36,138 nucleotides of DNA from Nanobdellota archaeon (GTDB lineage Archaea; Nanobdellota; Nanobdellia; SCGC-AAA011-G17; GW2011-AR17). The DNA lies in the NCBI GenBank assembly GCA_018830945.1, contig JAHJRD010000026.1, positions 1 to 36,138 of the forward strand. The letters are read 5' to 3'. Below, in pieces: positions 1-6,039 of the stretch. Every line of letters starts with the position of its first letter. Within the stretch, counting starts at the first letter, position 1. Both the position numbers and the translations under genes were made by a program. The notes below the pieces were generated by a model, which made no database searches, was not told the origin of the DNA, and was given only the letters and a program-made list of their open reading frames with translations.

Positions 1-50
1 ATATTCTTAATCGTGACTTCATTCGAGAATATTTGTTTTATTTTTCTCAT

Positions 51-75
51 TTAATATGTATAATATACATATTAA
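51..75. repeat. Perfect 12-bp palindrome in the upstream region
   Basis: Positions 51-62 and 64-75 are exact reverse complements around a single A at 63 (arms TTAATATGTATA and TATACATATTAA). Such a symmetric AT-rich site could bind a dimeric regulator or be a cruciform. A TATA-like run (TATAAAAG, 77-84) follows directly. No gene is visible in 1-355; the rest of this stretch holds only the operon promoter near 289 and a few GC-richer patches without a recognisable RNA. Confidence 0.6.
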
Positions 76-288
76 GTATAAAAGCTTTTCGGAAGCCTAA
101 AATGCCCTAAAATTTGACAAGGGAACATAATTATTAGACGACGGAGCTTTCCACATACTATTAATATACAGGGCGATAACAGCTCTAATCACGCCGAAGG
201 CTGGCTTTCCCACGCTCGAAACATTTACTCACCGCGTTCTTAACCTTCCCGCCCGCCTTCTCTTTTCTATTGATTTTAAAAAGAAACA

Positions 289-296
289 TTTATATA
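289..296 (+). promoter_or_regulatory. TATA box of the exosome operon
   Basis: TTTATATA preceded by an A-rich BRE-like stretch (AAAAAGAAACA). A start about 25 nt downstream (near 318) would give a leader of about 38 nt that is rich in GGAGAG and GGAAG purine tracts before the rnp2 ATG at 356. Confidence 0.6.
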
Positions 297-355
297 CCAC
301 CTATTTCCTTAAAATCTACGGAGAGAGAAAGGAAGAAGGAACTTTCTTCTATACA

Positions 356-751
356 ATGAGAGTTAAGGCAATAAAGCCCTCAATGAGGGAAAAGAAGCGC
401 TATATTGCGTTTGAAGTGCTGTCTGACAAGCTGGTCAGCCGGGAACAGGCAATGAAAGAGATAAAGGAAACAATGGCAAGATTCATAGGCGAATTAGGCA
501 TGGCAAAAGCAGGCATAATATTCTTGCCTGACTGGGACAAAAACAAGGGTGTTTTCAGGGTTGGAAACAAGTATGTTGATCAGGCAAAGGCTGCTTTGGC
601 ATTAGTAAAGCAAATAAACAATAACAGTGTTATTATTAAGAGTGTTGGAGTTTCAGGAATACTGAAAAAATCAAGGAGTAAAATCGGAGGCATCGGAACT
701 AGCGTTCCGGGTCTCCCTTCGAAAAAAACAAAACTTAACTCGGGAGGTTGA
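356..751 (+). CDS. rnp2: RNase P protein component 2 (Pop5)
   Basis: Archaeal Pop5/Rpp14-family subunit of RNase P, which with the RNase P RNA removes 5' leaders from pre-tRNAs. The 131-aa product has the family size. Its opening (MRVKAIKPSMREKKRYIAFE) and the later stretch around NKYVDQAKAALALV are typical of archaeal Pop5. The lysine-rich C-terminus after residue 105 is variable in the family. The gene is the first of the exosome/proteasome operon, where Pop5 commonly sits next to psmA. Its TGA (749-751) overlaps the psmA ribosome binding site GGGAGGTTGAT, so the two genes are probably translationally linked. ATG 356 is chosen because no upstream in-frame start follows the promoter. Confidence 0.85.
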   Translation: MRVKAIKPSMREKKRYIAFEVLSDKLVSREQAMKEIKETMARFIGELGMAKAGIIFLPDWDKNKGVFRVGNKYVDQAKAALALVKQINNNSVIIKSVGVSGILKKSRSKIGGIGTSVPGLPSKKTKLNSGG

Positions 752-755
752 TATT

Positions 756-1463
756 ATGCAAGACATGGCGCACCAGGCAATGGGATATGACAGGACAAGC
801 ACTATGTTCAGCCCTGACGGCAGACTGCTGCAGGTTGAATATGCAAAAGAGTCTGTAAAGCAGGGAGCAACTGCAATTGGAATTGTATGCAGGGACGGTG
901 TTTTATTAGTTGCAGACAAGAGAGTAACTGACAGGCTTGTTGTGGCTGAATCAGTTGAAAAAATATTTCAGGTTGACGAGCATATTGGGGCAACAGCAAC
1001 CGGATTCACAATGGATGGAAGAGTTTTGATTGAAAGGGCAAGGGTTGTTGCGCAGCAGCACATGGTTACTTACGGCGTTGCAATAGACACTATTGATTTA
1101 GTGAAAGAGATATGCGATGTAAAGCAGTTCTACACACAATACGGCGGAGCAAGGCCTTTCGGAGTTTCAATATTGTTTGTTGGCGTTGATGACAATCCCG
1201 GATTATATGTGACAGACCCGACAGGAATTTACTTTGAATACAAGGCAACTGCAGTTGGAGAGGCTGATTCAGAGATAAAAGCTGTCTTGAACAAGGAATA
1301 CAAGGAAACAATGAGCATTGATGAGGGATTGAAGCTTGCGATAACAGCTTTCAAGAAAGTGCTTGGAAAGGACTTTGACTTAAGAAGGCTGGACGCTGCT
1401 TTCATAAAGAGCGGAGAAAAAAAGTTCACAAAAGTGGACAAGAAAAAGCTGAAGTTACAGTAA
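756..1463 (+). CDS. psmA: Proteasome alpha subunit
   Basis: Forms the outer rings of the archaeal 20S proteasome in the cytoplasm, gating substrate entry to the proteolytic beta rings. The 235-aa protein carries the alpha-subunit N-terminal signature (YDR...TMFSPDGRLLQVEYA, residues about 10-30) and lacks the N-terminal threonine nucleophile of beta subunits, as expected. The HbYX-pocket lysine region (DKRVTDRL) is present near residue 55. A strong Shine-Dalgarno (GGGAGGTTGAT, 741-751) fixes the start; a second in-frame ATG three codons on (MAHQAMG) is a weaker alternative. Linkage of psmA to exosome genes is a conserved archaeal arrangement. No SBDS gene lies between it and rrp4, although one is common there. 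Confidence 0.95.
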   Translation: MQDMAHQAMGYDRTSTMFSPDGRLLQVEYAKESVKQGATAIGIVCRDGVLLVADKRVTDRLVVAESVEKIFQVDEHIGATATGFTMDGRVLIERARVVAQQHMVTYGVAIDTIDLVKEICDVKQFYTQYGGARPFGVSILFVGVDDNPGLYVTDPTGIYFEYKATAVGEADSEIKAVLNKEYKETMSIDEGLKLAITAFKKVLGKDFDLRRLDAAFIKSGEKKFTKVDKKKLKLQ

Positions 1464-1475
1464 TATTAATAAAAA

Positions 1476-1493
1476 AGCTTCCCGGGGGAAGCT
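1476..1493 (+). terminator. Intercistronic hairpin between psmA and rrp4
   Basis: AGCTTCCC (1476-1483) pairs perfectly with GGGAAGCT (1486-1493). It lies in the 46-nt psmA-rrp4 gap, just before the rrp4 Shine-Dalgarno (AAGGAGAG). With no T-tract after it, it is more likely an RNA processing or stability element than a terminator. Confidence 0.5.
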
Positions 1494-1509
1494 ATAAGGA
1501 GAGACAAAA

Positions 1510-2211
1510 ATGGGAAAATTAAATGTGGAAGAAAAAACAATAGTGGTTCCCGGAGACGTGCTTGCTGAAGGCATGGATTACCTGCCTGCAGGCGGCGCAT
1601 TCAGGGAAAATGACAAGGTAATAAGCGCGCAGGTTGGCGTTGTTGAAATTAATGGAAGGCTTGTGAAAGTCATGCCATTGGCAGGCGCCTATGTGCCGAG
1701 AAAAGACGATATTGTGATTGGAAGAGTCAGCGATGTAAGCTATTCCAACTGGTTTGTTGACATTGGGTATGCAATCGACGCTGTCATGTCACTTAAGGAA
1801 GGCACAACTGAGTTTGTTGAAAGAGGGGCTGAGCTGAGCGAATTTTACGGCATTGGCGACTTTGTTGTTGCAAGAGTTTCAAACGTGACAAAATCAAAGA
1901 TGATTGACCTTTCAATGAAAGGGCCTGGATTGAGAAAATTAATCGGCGGCAAGATAACAACAATTTGCCCAATAAAGGTGCCCCGTGTTATTGGCAAGCA
2001 GGGAAGCATGGTTTCAATGATAAAGGATTATACAGGCTGCCAAATCATTGTCGGCCAGAACGGCAGGATATGGCTAAGCGGAAAAACACCTGAAGACGAG
2101 TTTTTGGCATCAGAGGCAATAAAGCTTATTGAGGAAAAGGCCCACATGAGCGGGCTCACTGACATAGTGAAGGAATTCCTTGAGAAAAGGAAAAAGGAGG
2201 GGCCAAAATGA
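1510..2211 (+). CDS. rrp4: Exosome RNA-binding subunit Rrp4
   Basis: Cap subunit of the archaeal RNA exosome, binding RNA and guiding it into the Rrp41/Rrp42 ring for 3'-5' phosphorolysis. The 233-aa protein has the family order: an N-terminal domain (VVPGDVLAEGMDY...), an S1 domain at about 65-130 (GRVSDVSYSNWFVDIG) and a KH domain at about 140-210 with the GxxG loop GKQG (VIGKQGSMV). Shine-Dalgarno AAGGAGAG precedes ATG 1510. Its stop overlaps the start of rrp41 by 4 nt (2208-2211), indicating translational coupling within the exosome operon. Confidence 0.95.
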   Translation: MGKLNVEEKTIVVPGDVLAEGMDYLPAGGAFRENDKVISAQVGVVEINGRLVKVMPLAGAYVPRKDDIVIGRVSDVSYSNWFVDIGYAIDAVMSLKEGTTEFVERGAELSEFYGIGDFVVARVSNVTKSKMIDLSMKGPGLRKLIGGKITTICPIKVPRVIGKQGSMVSMIKDYTGCQIIVGQNGRIWLSGKTPEDEFLASEAIKLIEEKAHMSGLTDIVKEFLEKRKKEGPK

Positions 2212-2966
2212 CATACATAAGAACTGATGGAAGGAAAGTGAATGATTTGCGCCCAATGGAAGCAAAGGTTGGAGTCATAAAAAACGCAAGGGGATCTGCA
2301 ATGTTCAAGATTGGAAAGACAATTGCATATGCAGCTGTTTACGGTCCTCGCGAGATGCACCCAAAGTTTATGCAGAATGTTGAAAGAGGCACATTAAGGT
2401 GCAATTACAACATGATGGCTTTTTCAGGCTCAGGAAACAGGGTAAGGCCTGGTCCAAGCCGGAGAAGCAAGGAAATCGGGCTTGTAACTCAGAATGCTTT
2501 GGCTCCTGTGATTGACCTTACAGAATATCCAAAGACAGTTGTTGATGTTTATATCGAGCTTTTGCAGACAGATGCAGGCACAAGGTGCGCTGGAATATGC
2601 GCAGCTTCATTGGCGCTTGCTGACGCTGGGTTTAAGATGAAGGACTTGGTATGCGCAGTGTCATGCGGGCTTGTGGGAGACACGCCTGTTCTTGACCTGG
2701 ATTATTCAGAAGAGGCTTATGAAGGCGGCGCTGTTGACGTGCCGATGGCAATGATACCAAGGACAGGCGAGATTACCCTGATGCAGCTTGACGGAGTTAT
2801 AAGCAGGGAGCAGCTGCAAAGGGCAATGGAGCTTGCAAGGGAAGGCTGCCAAAAGATATATGAAGTGCAGAAAGAGGCGCTTCGCGCCAAGTTCAGCAGC
2901 ATGGAAGTGGAGGCAGGCGAAACTGGCGTTTCGAGCCCCCCTTCGAAAGGGAACAGGGAGGCATAA
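2208..2966 (+). CDS. rrp41: Exosome catalytic subunit Rrp41
   Basis: RNase PH-type subunit that carries the phosphorolytic active site of the archaeal exosome. Of its 252 residues, the RNase PH fold spans about 1-225, with the phosphate/RNA-binding arginines in RPGPSRRSKEIG (about 80-91) and the acidic pair in DLDYSEE...GGAVDVPMA; Asp177 in the latter matches the catalytic aspartate of Rrp41. The C-terminal tail after about 235 is poorly conserved, and its DNA contains a small hairpin (CCCTT...AAGGG, 2939-2951). It is coupled to rrp4 by a 4-nt overlap and followed after 2 nt by rrp42. Confidence 0.95.
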   Translation: MTYIRTDGRKVNDLRPMEAKVGVIKNARGSAMFKIGKTIAYAAVYGPREMHPKFMQNVERGTLRCNYNMMAFSGSGNRVRPGPSRRSKEIGLVTQNALAPVIDLTEYPKTVVDVYIELLQTDAGTRCAGICAASLALADAGFKMKDLVCAVSCGLVGDTPVLDLDYSEEAYEGGAVDVPMAMIPRTGEITLMQLDGVISREQLQRAMELAREGCQKIYEVQKEALRAKFSSMEVEAGETGVSSPPSKGNREA

Positions 2967-2968
2967 AA

Positions 2969-3742
2969 ATGGTACCAAAAAATTACATTCAGACACTTGC
3001 GAAAAAAAATACAAGGGCTGACGGAAGAAAGTTTGACGAATTCAGGAAACCGATTACTGTTGAGTACAGTGTTTCTGCAAAGTCAGCAGAAGGCTCAGCA
3101 AGGGTAACAATTGGAGATACTGTTGTTGTTGCAGGAGTGAAAACAGAGCTTGCAACACCTTATCCAGACAGTCCTGATGAAGGAAGCATAATGGTGAATG
3201 CTGAATTACTGCCAATGTCATCTCCTGAGTTTGAGAGCGGGCCGCCTTCAATTGACTCTATTGAATTGTCAAGGGTTGTTGATCGCGGGATTAGGGAGTC
3301 AAAGGCTCTTGATTTCAAAAAACTTTGCCTGAGAGTCGGCGAGAAGATGTGGATTATAATGATTGACATCTACCCGATAAATGCATCAGGCAATTTGTTT
3401 GACGCGGCTGCTTTGGCTGCTGTTGCTGCTTTGAAAAACGCAAAGTTTCCTAAAGTTGGCGAAAAGGACGTAATTGATTACAAGAACCTTTCAGACAAGT
3501 CTTTGCCGTTTACATTTATGCCTGTGAGCTGCACTGTTTTAAAGATTGGGGACAAGTTTCTTGTTGATCCTATACGTGATGAGGAATTGGCTGCAGATGC
3601 AAGGCTTAGTGTGACTTTCACAGAAGAAGGCAAGATATGCGCCATGCAGAAAGGCGGGCAAAAGCAATTGACCCATGATGAAGTGCTGGCTATGATAGAT
3701 CTTGCAGCTGTAAAGGCGGCAGAACTAAGGAAATGTTTATAA
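2969..3742 (+). CDS. rrp42: Exosome subunit Rrp42
   Basis: Second RNase PH-like subunit, alternating with Rrp41 in the hexameric ring. It is structurally needed but lacks the catalytic aspartate. The 257-aa length and the sequence around TRADGRKFDEFR, ELLPMSSPEFESGPP and IDIYPINASGNLFDAA are typical of archaeal Rrp42. A Shine-Dalgarno (GGGAGG, 2953-2959) lies in the last codons of rrp41. The 3' end contains the TATA box of rpoK (3736-3744), so the last codons of this gene double as a promoter. Confidence 0.95.
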   Translation: MVPKNYIQTLAKKNTRADGRKFDEFRKPITVEYSVSAKSAEGSARVTIGDTVVVAGVKTELATPYPDSPDEGSIMVNAELLPMSSPEFESGPPSIDSIELSRVVDRGIRESKALDFKKLCLRVGEKMWIIMIDIYPINASGNLFDAAALAAVAALKNAKFPKVGEKDVIDYKNLSDKSLPFTFMPVSCTVLKIGDKFLVDPIRDEELAADARLSVTFTEEGKICAMQKGGQKQLTHDEVLAMIDLAAVKAAELRKCL

Positions 3743-3744
3743 AT
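3736..3744 (+). promoter_or_regulatory. rpoK promoter TATA box inside the end of rrp42
   Basis: TTTATAAAT overlaps the last two codons and the stop of rrp42. A transcription start 25-26 nt downstream falls at about 3766, directly before the rpoK ATG at 3767, which predicts a leaderless rpoK mRNA. The stretch between has no Shine-Dalgarno. Confidence 0.6.
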
Positions 3745-3766
3745 AGGTTGGGGTATTCCAATAAGC

Positions 3767-3991
3767 ATGATGAAGCTCACAAAGTATGAAAAGGCAAGGC
3801 TCGTTGGAGCCAGGGCATTGCAAATAGCAATGGGAGCCCCGCTTCTTTTAAAACTGTCAAAGGCAGAGTTTGAAAGCATGCATTACCGCCCTGTTGCAAT
3901 TGCCAAGCTTGAGCTTGAGAAGGAAGTTCTTCCTATAACAATTAAAAGGCCATTGCCGTTCAGGGTTGAGACAGAGCAGAAAGCAGCCTAA
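3767..3991 (+). CDS. rpoK: DNA-directed RNA polymerase subunit K
   Basis: Omega/Rpb6 homologue that helps assemble the archaeal RNA polymerase. The 74-aa product shows the family core: TKYEKARLVGARALQIAMGA, then RPVAIAKLELEKEVLP and ITIKRPLP. The last eight residues (VETEQKAA) extend past the conserved end, and their DNA is duplicated at 5633-5656. Two adjacent ATGs (3767, 3770) exist; 3767 fits a leaderless start from the TATA box at 3736. In many archaea rpoK sits in a ribosomal protein cluster, so its position behind the exosome genes is a lineage-specific arrangement. Confidence 0.93.
   Translation: MMKLTKYEKARLVGARALQIAMGAPLLLKLSKAEFESMHYRPVAIAKLELEKEVLPITIKRPLPFRVETEQKAA
3964..3987 (+). 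repeat. Direct repeat copy 1: 3' end of rpoK
   Basis: 24 nt, beginning GGTTGAGACAGAG and ending AAAGCAGC, identical to 5633-5656. It encodes the last residues of RpoK and lies just before its stop codon. See copy 2; the pair brackets the wHTH/nucleotidyltransferase module. Confidence 0.9.
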
Positions 3992-3994
3992 AAA

Positions 3995-4034
3995 GCCGGC
4001 CTCCGGCATGTTTTCTATTATTTTTTTGTTTTTA
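3995..4034 (+). terminator. rpoK terminator
   Basis: GCCGG (3995-3999) and CCGGC (4003-4007) form a short GC hairpin directly after the rpoK stop, followed by a T-rich run (4011-4034). T-tracts terminate archaeal transcription. The segment 3993-4010 recurs with one mismatch at 25652-25669, also followed by TTTCTATTATTT. The remaining 4035-4137 has no intact gene on either strand. Confidence 0.55.
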
Positions 4035-4137
4035 TCGTTTATTCTAGCTTGCTTTCATTCTGAGTTTGCTCTGGAGAATAGTTTGTCGGCTCCTCAGGGA
4101 TTGGAAGCTATTACACAGACGCTGGATTGAAATAAAC

Positions 4138-4893
4138 TCATCTTAACAGCCCTAAAACCCTTTCAATATCCAAAGCAGGATGCCCCAGCTGCATCCCTAC
4201 CTTTTCCATTTCACTTTTAGTTATGCAGGAAATGCACTTTTTTATGTTTTTGGCAGAAACATACTTCAAAACTTCACTCTTTATGCTATCCTTCTCAGCA
4301 TTGCCATACCATAGCAACGTAAAAAGGTCGCAAATATCCTTTATTTTCTTATGCTCTTTATCACGTGAGGGAAGGCAGTTTATTTTCATTGCAATTAACA
4401 ATTCACTATGCGGCAGCATAACTTTTTTGCCAAACGCTTTTACATTTGTATATTTTCCTTCAAATGCCTGCTTAAGCAGCGGTTCATCAATCGGCTGAAA
4501 ACCAAATTCTTTTTTGAATCCAGCCGGAATCTTGTCAACTATAAAATCAACATAAATCGGGAAGATAAAATGGGCGGGAATTTTCTGCCCAATGCTGATT
4601 TCCTCTTCTGTTTCTGTATGCACTTCCTTGAACATCCTGAAAGTTAGTCTCTTAAACCTTAACTTCTCCAAAACTTTAATCGCTTCTGTAAGCGTACGGC
4701 TGTTTGAACTGAGATTGAAGCCCAAATCAATATCCCTGCTGCCAAGATAGGGCTTTCCAATAGCTTTTTGAAATGCCCTGTTCACATGAAGCATTACTGC
4801 CCATCCGCCAAGTATACATATTGGCTCATCTAATGCACAAATAACTTCCTTAAGATATTTATAAGATGTTTTTGTTTCAAATTCCATATACAT
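4138..4893 (-). CDS. Nucleotidyltransferase, AbiEii-like toxin of a TA pair
   Basis: Predicted nucleotidyltransferase-fold protein of 251 aa. The fold motifs are visible: GGWA (about 29-32), GSRDIDLGF with paired aspartates about D54 and D56, and a third acid in IYVDFIV. Families of this type (AbiEii/DUF1814-like) transfer nucleotides to RNA, often tRNA, and act as toxins; that activity is inferred. The start ATG 4893 is chosen because it follows the upstream gene's TAA (4898-4896) with GAGG eight nt before it; ATG 4887 is an alternative. It is co-transcribed with the wHTH gene upstream, and the pair has the same layout as 33616-34807. It lies inside the interval bracketed by duplicated rpoK ends. 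Confidence 0.75.
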   Translation of the reverse strand: MYMEFETKTSYKYLKEVICALDEPICILGGWAVMLHVNRAFQKAIGKPYLGSRDIDLGFNLSSNSRTLTEAIKVLEKLRFKRLTFRMFKEVHTETEEEISIGQKIPAHFIFPIYVDFIVDKIPAGFKKEFGFQPIDEPLLKQAFEGKYTNVKAFGKKVMLPHSELLIAMKINCLPSRDKEHKKIKDICDLFTLLWYGNAEKDSIKSEVLKYVSAKNIKKCISCITKSEMEKVGMQLGHPALDIERVLGLLR

Positions 4894-4895
4894 TT

Positions 4896-5459
4896 TTACA
4901 GCCTCTTTAGCAGCATTTCTGCTGCTTCCTCGGAAGGCCCTCCTTCCCTTTTTAGATCTGCTATAAGCTGTGGAAGGCATACTATACTAATCCCTTTTAT
5001 CTTTTGTGCCTTAAACAATCCGCTGTCATCAAGCAGGATGCGCAGGTTGCCCTTGCCATACAGCCCTTTTTTTGACAACAATTTATGCCACTTTTCATGC
5101 TCATCCTTTTTTATATATATATCGAGCCTGAACGGGAATACAAATTTCTGCACGATATTTTCAGCATAATATGTAGTTACCGCGTAATCCATGCCTGCAT
5201 TTTTAACTGTGCCTATTGGGTCTTGGACAAGGTATTCCTTATACTTGGGCATTTTGCGAAACGATGACCAGAATGCAATAAGCCCTTCGGTATCCTTTAC
5301 TTCTGTGCCTGTTACAAGCTTTAGCTCCTCCAGCTTCTTTAAAAATTCATGGACCCATGAAAAAGATACGCCTGATTCCTTGGAAACCCTGTATTTGCTT
5401 AGCTTGCTTTTTTCCGTAAGCAATACTTTGATTATTCTTTCCTTTTTTTCCCCCCGCAT
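4896..5459 (-). CDS. Winged-helix antitoxin/regulator, AbiEi-like
   Basis: 187-aa partner of the downstream nucleotidyltransferase. An N-terminal winged helix-turn-helix (about 1-60, around KYRVSKESGVSFSWVHEFLKK) is followed by a mixed domain with an IAFWSSFRK stretch and a YAVTTYYAENI stretch; the product of 33616-34203 has counterparts (LYHWASVRN, VYGAYSAYRLK). This is the architecture of AbiEi-type antitoxins that repress their own operon and neutralise the toxin. An in-frame ATG exists at 5477, but the TATA box at 5483-5490 predicts transcription from about 5461, so ATG 5459 (MRGEKKERI) is chosen as a leaderless start. The stop is 2 nt before the toxin start. Confidence 0.65.
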   Translation of the reverse strand: MRGEKKERIIKVLLTEKSKLSKYRVSKESGVSFSWVHEFLKKLEELKLVTGTEVKDTEGLIAFWSSFRKMPKYKEYLVQDPIGTVKNAGMDYAVTTYYAENIVQKFVFPFRLDIYIKKDEHEKWHKLLSKKGLYGKGNLRILLDDSGLFKAQKIKGISIVCLPQLIADLKREGGPSEEAAEMLLKRL

Positions 5460-5482
5460 GCTTATATCGGTAATCAAACTAC

Positions 5483-5490
5483 TATATAAA
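5483..5490 (-). promoter_or_regulatory. TATA box of the wHTH/nucleotidyltransferase pair
   Basis: TTTATATA on the minus strand, about 26 nt before ATG 5459. A dyad-like sequence (TTCCCGATATATC) lies just upstream and could be an autoregulatory operator; that part is speculative. Confidence 0.5.
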
Positions 5491-5632
5491 TGTTCCCGAT
5501 ATATCTGTAATTGGCACCCTTAATAAATGAAAACGATAGGCTTAATAGCGGGGTGTCAGGGTGGAACCCATTATCTTCTTGTTGCTTATGTAATCCTCCA
5601 ATACCTGATGATGAAGAAGCTGACTTTGACCA

Positions 5633-5656
5633 GGTTGAGACAGAGCAGAAAGCAGC
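5633..5656 (+). repeat. Direct repeat copy 2: relic of the rpoK 3' end
   Basis: Identical over 24 nt to 3964-3987. The reading frame is preserved: it again encodes VETEQKAA followed by a stop (TGA, 5658-5660), although the sequence upstream is unrelated to rpoK. This is what remains if a segment containing the TA pair was inserted at the rpoK 3' end and regenerated it. Upstream in the same frame is an acidic stretch (PPIPDDEEADFDQ) that may be the tail of another broken gene. Confidence 0.85.
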
Positions 5657-5698
5657 TTGAAATAGCTTCTTTAACCTATATATTGCATCCCAATAATG

Positions 5699-5870
5699 CT
5701 TATATATATTGTATTCTTTAATATAACTGTGCCAACGCACGGTTGGTATGGGTAGGACAATTCGGTTGCGCTTGGAAAGCGTGCGGCTATAAGCAGCCTC
5801 TGTCAGGTGTCCGGCCATTAATGCGGTAGCTGGACTTGACTTATCGTATGAAATCTGCATCTGTCAAGCT
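5699..5870 (+). ncRNA. Possible structured RNA or gene relic
   Basis: A strong TATA element (CTTATATATA, about 5700-5709) predicts a transcript from about 5731. From there the DNA can form several hairpins: CCAAC/GTTGG, a 5-bp stem closing a TTGGAAA loop (which resembles a tRNA-Ser GGA anticodon arm), GGCT/AGCC and GTCCGGC/GCTGGAC. No T-arm is present, so it is not a tRNA. Read as protein, a frame from about 5750 to 5940 is open except for one TAG (5827), which would instead suggest a decayed gene. I cannot decide between these. The rest of 5460-6039 holds only the repeat relic and AT-rich sequence. Confidence 0.25.
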
Positions 5871-6039
5871 TGTTTATGACGCGAAGAGGATCACCTTTAA
5901 AGTAAGCCAATGGGTTAAGATTGGATTGGTTATTGCTTAAGGAACCTTTTTACCGAGTCCAGTTCCCAATTTCTATTTGTTTTTAAAATATATCGGCATT
6001 ATAGTTTTCTAGGGTAAAATTAAGAATAAGGCTTTTTTC

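Noticed and set aside
2706-3014. Minus-strand frames inside the exosome genes
   Set aside because: They are shadows of strongly conserved genes on the plus strand.
5749-5800. tRNA-Ser(GGA) gene
   Set aside because: Only the anticodon arm fits; there is no T-arm with TTCRA and no pairing acceptor stem.
5474-5860. 128-codon minus-strand open frame
   Set aside because: It crosses the rpoK repeat relic, has no promoter or Shine-Dalgarno, and its composition does not look coding.
5888-5896. GGATCACCT resembling the 3' end of 16S rRNA
   Set aside because: Only nine bases match, the following bases are TT rather than CC, and no upstream rRNA sequence is present.
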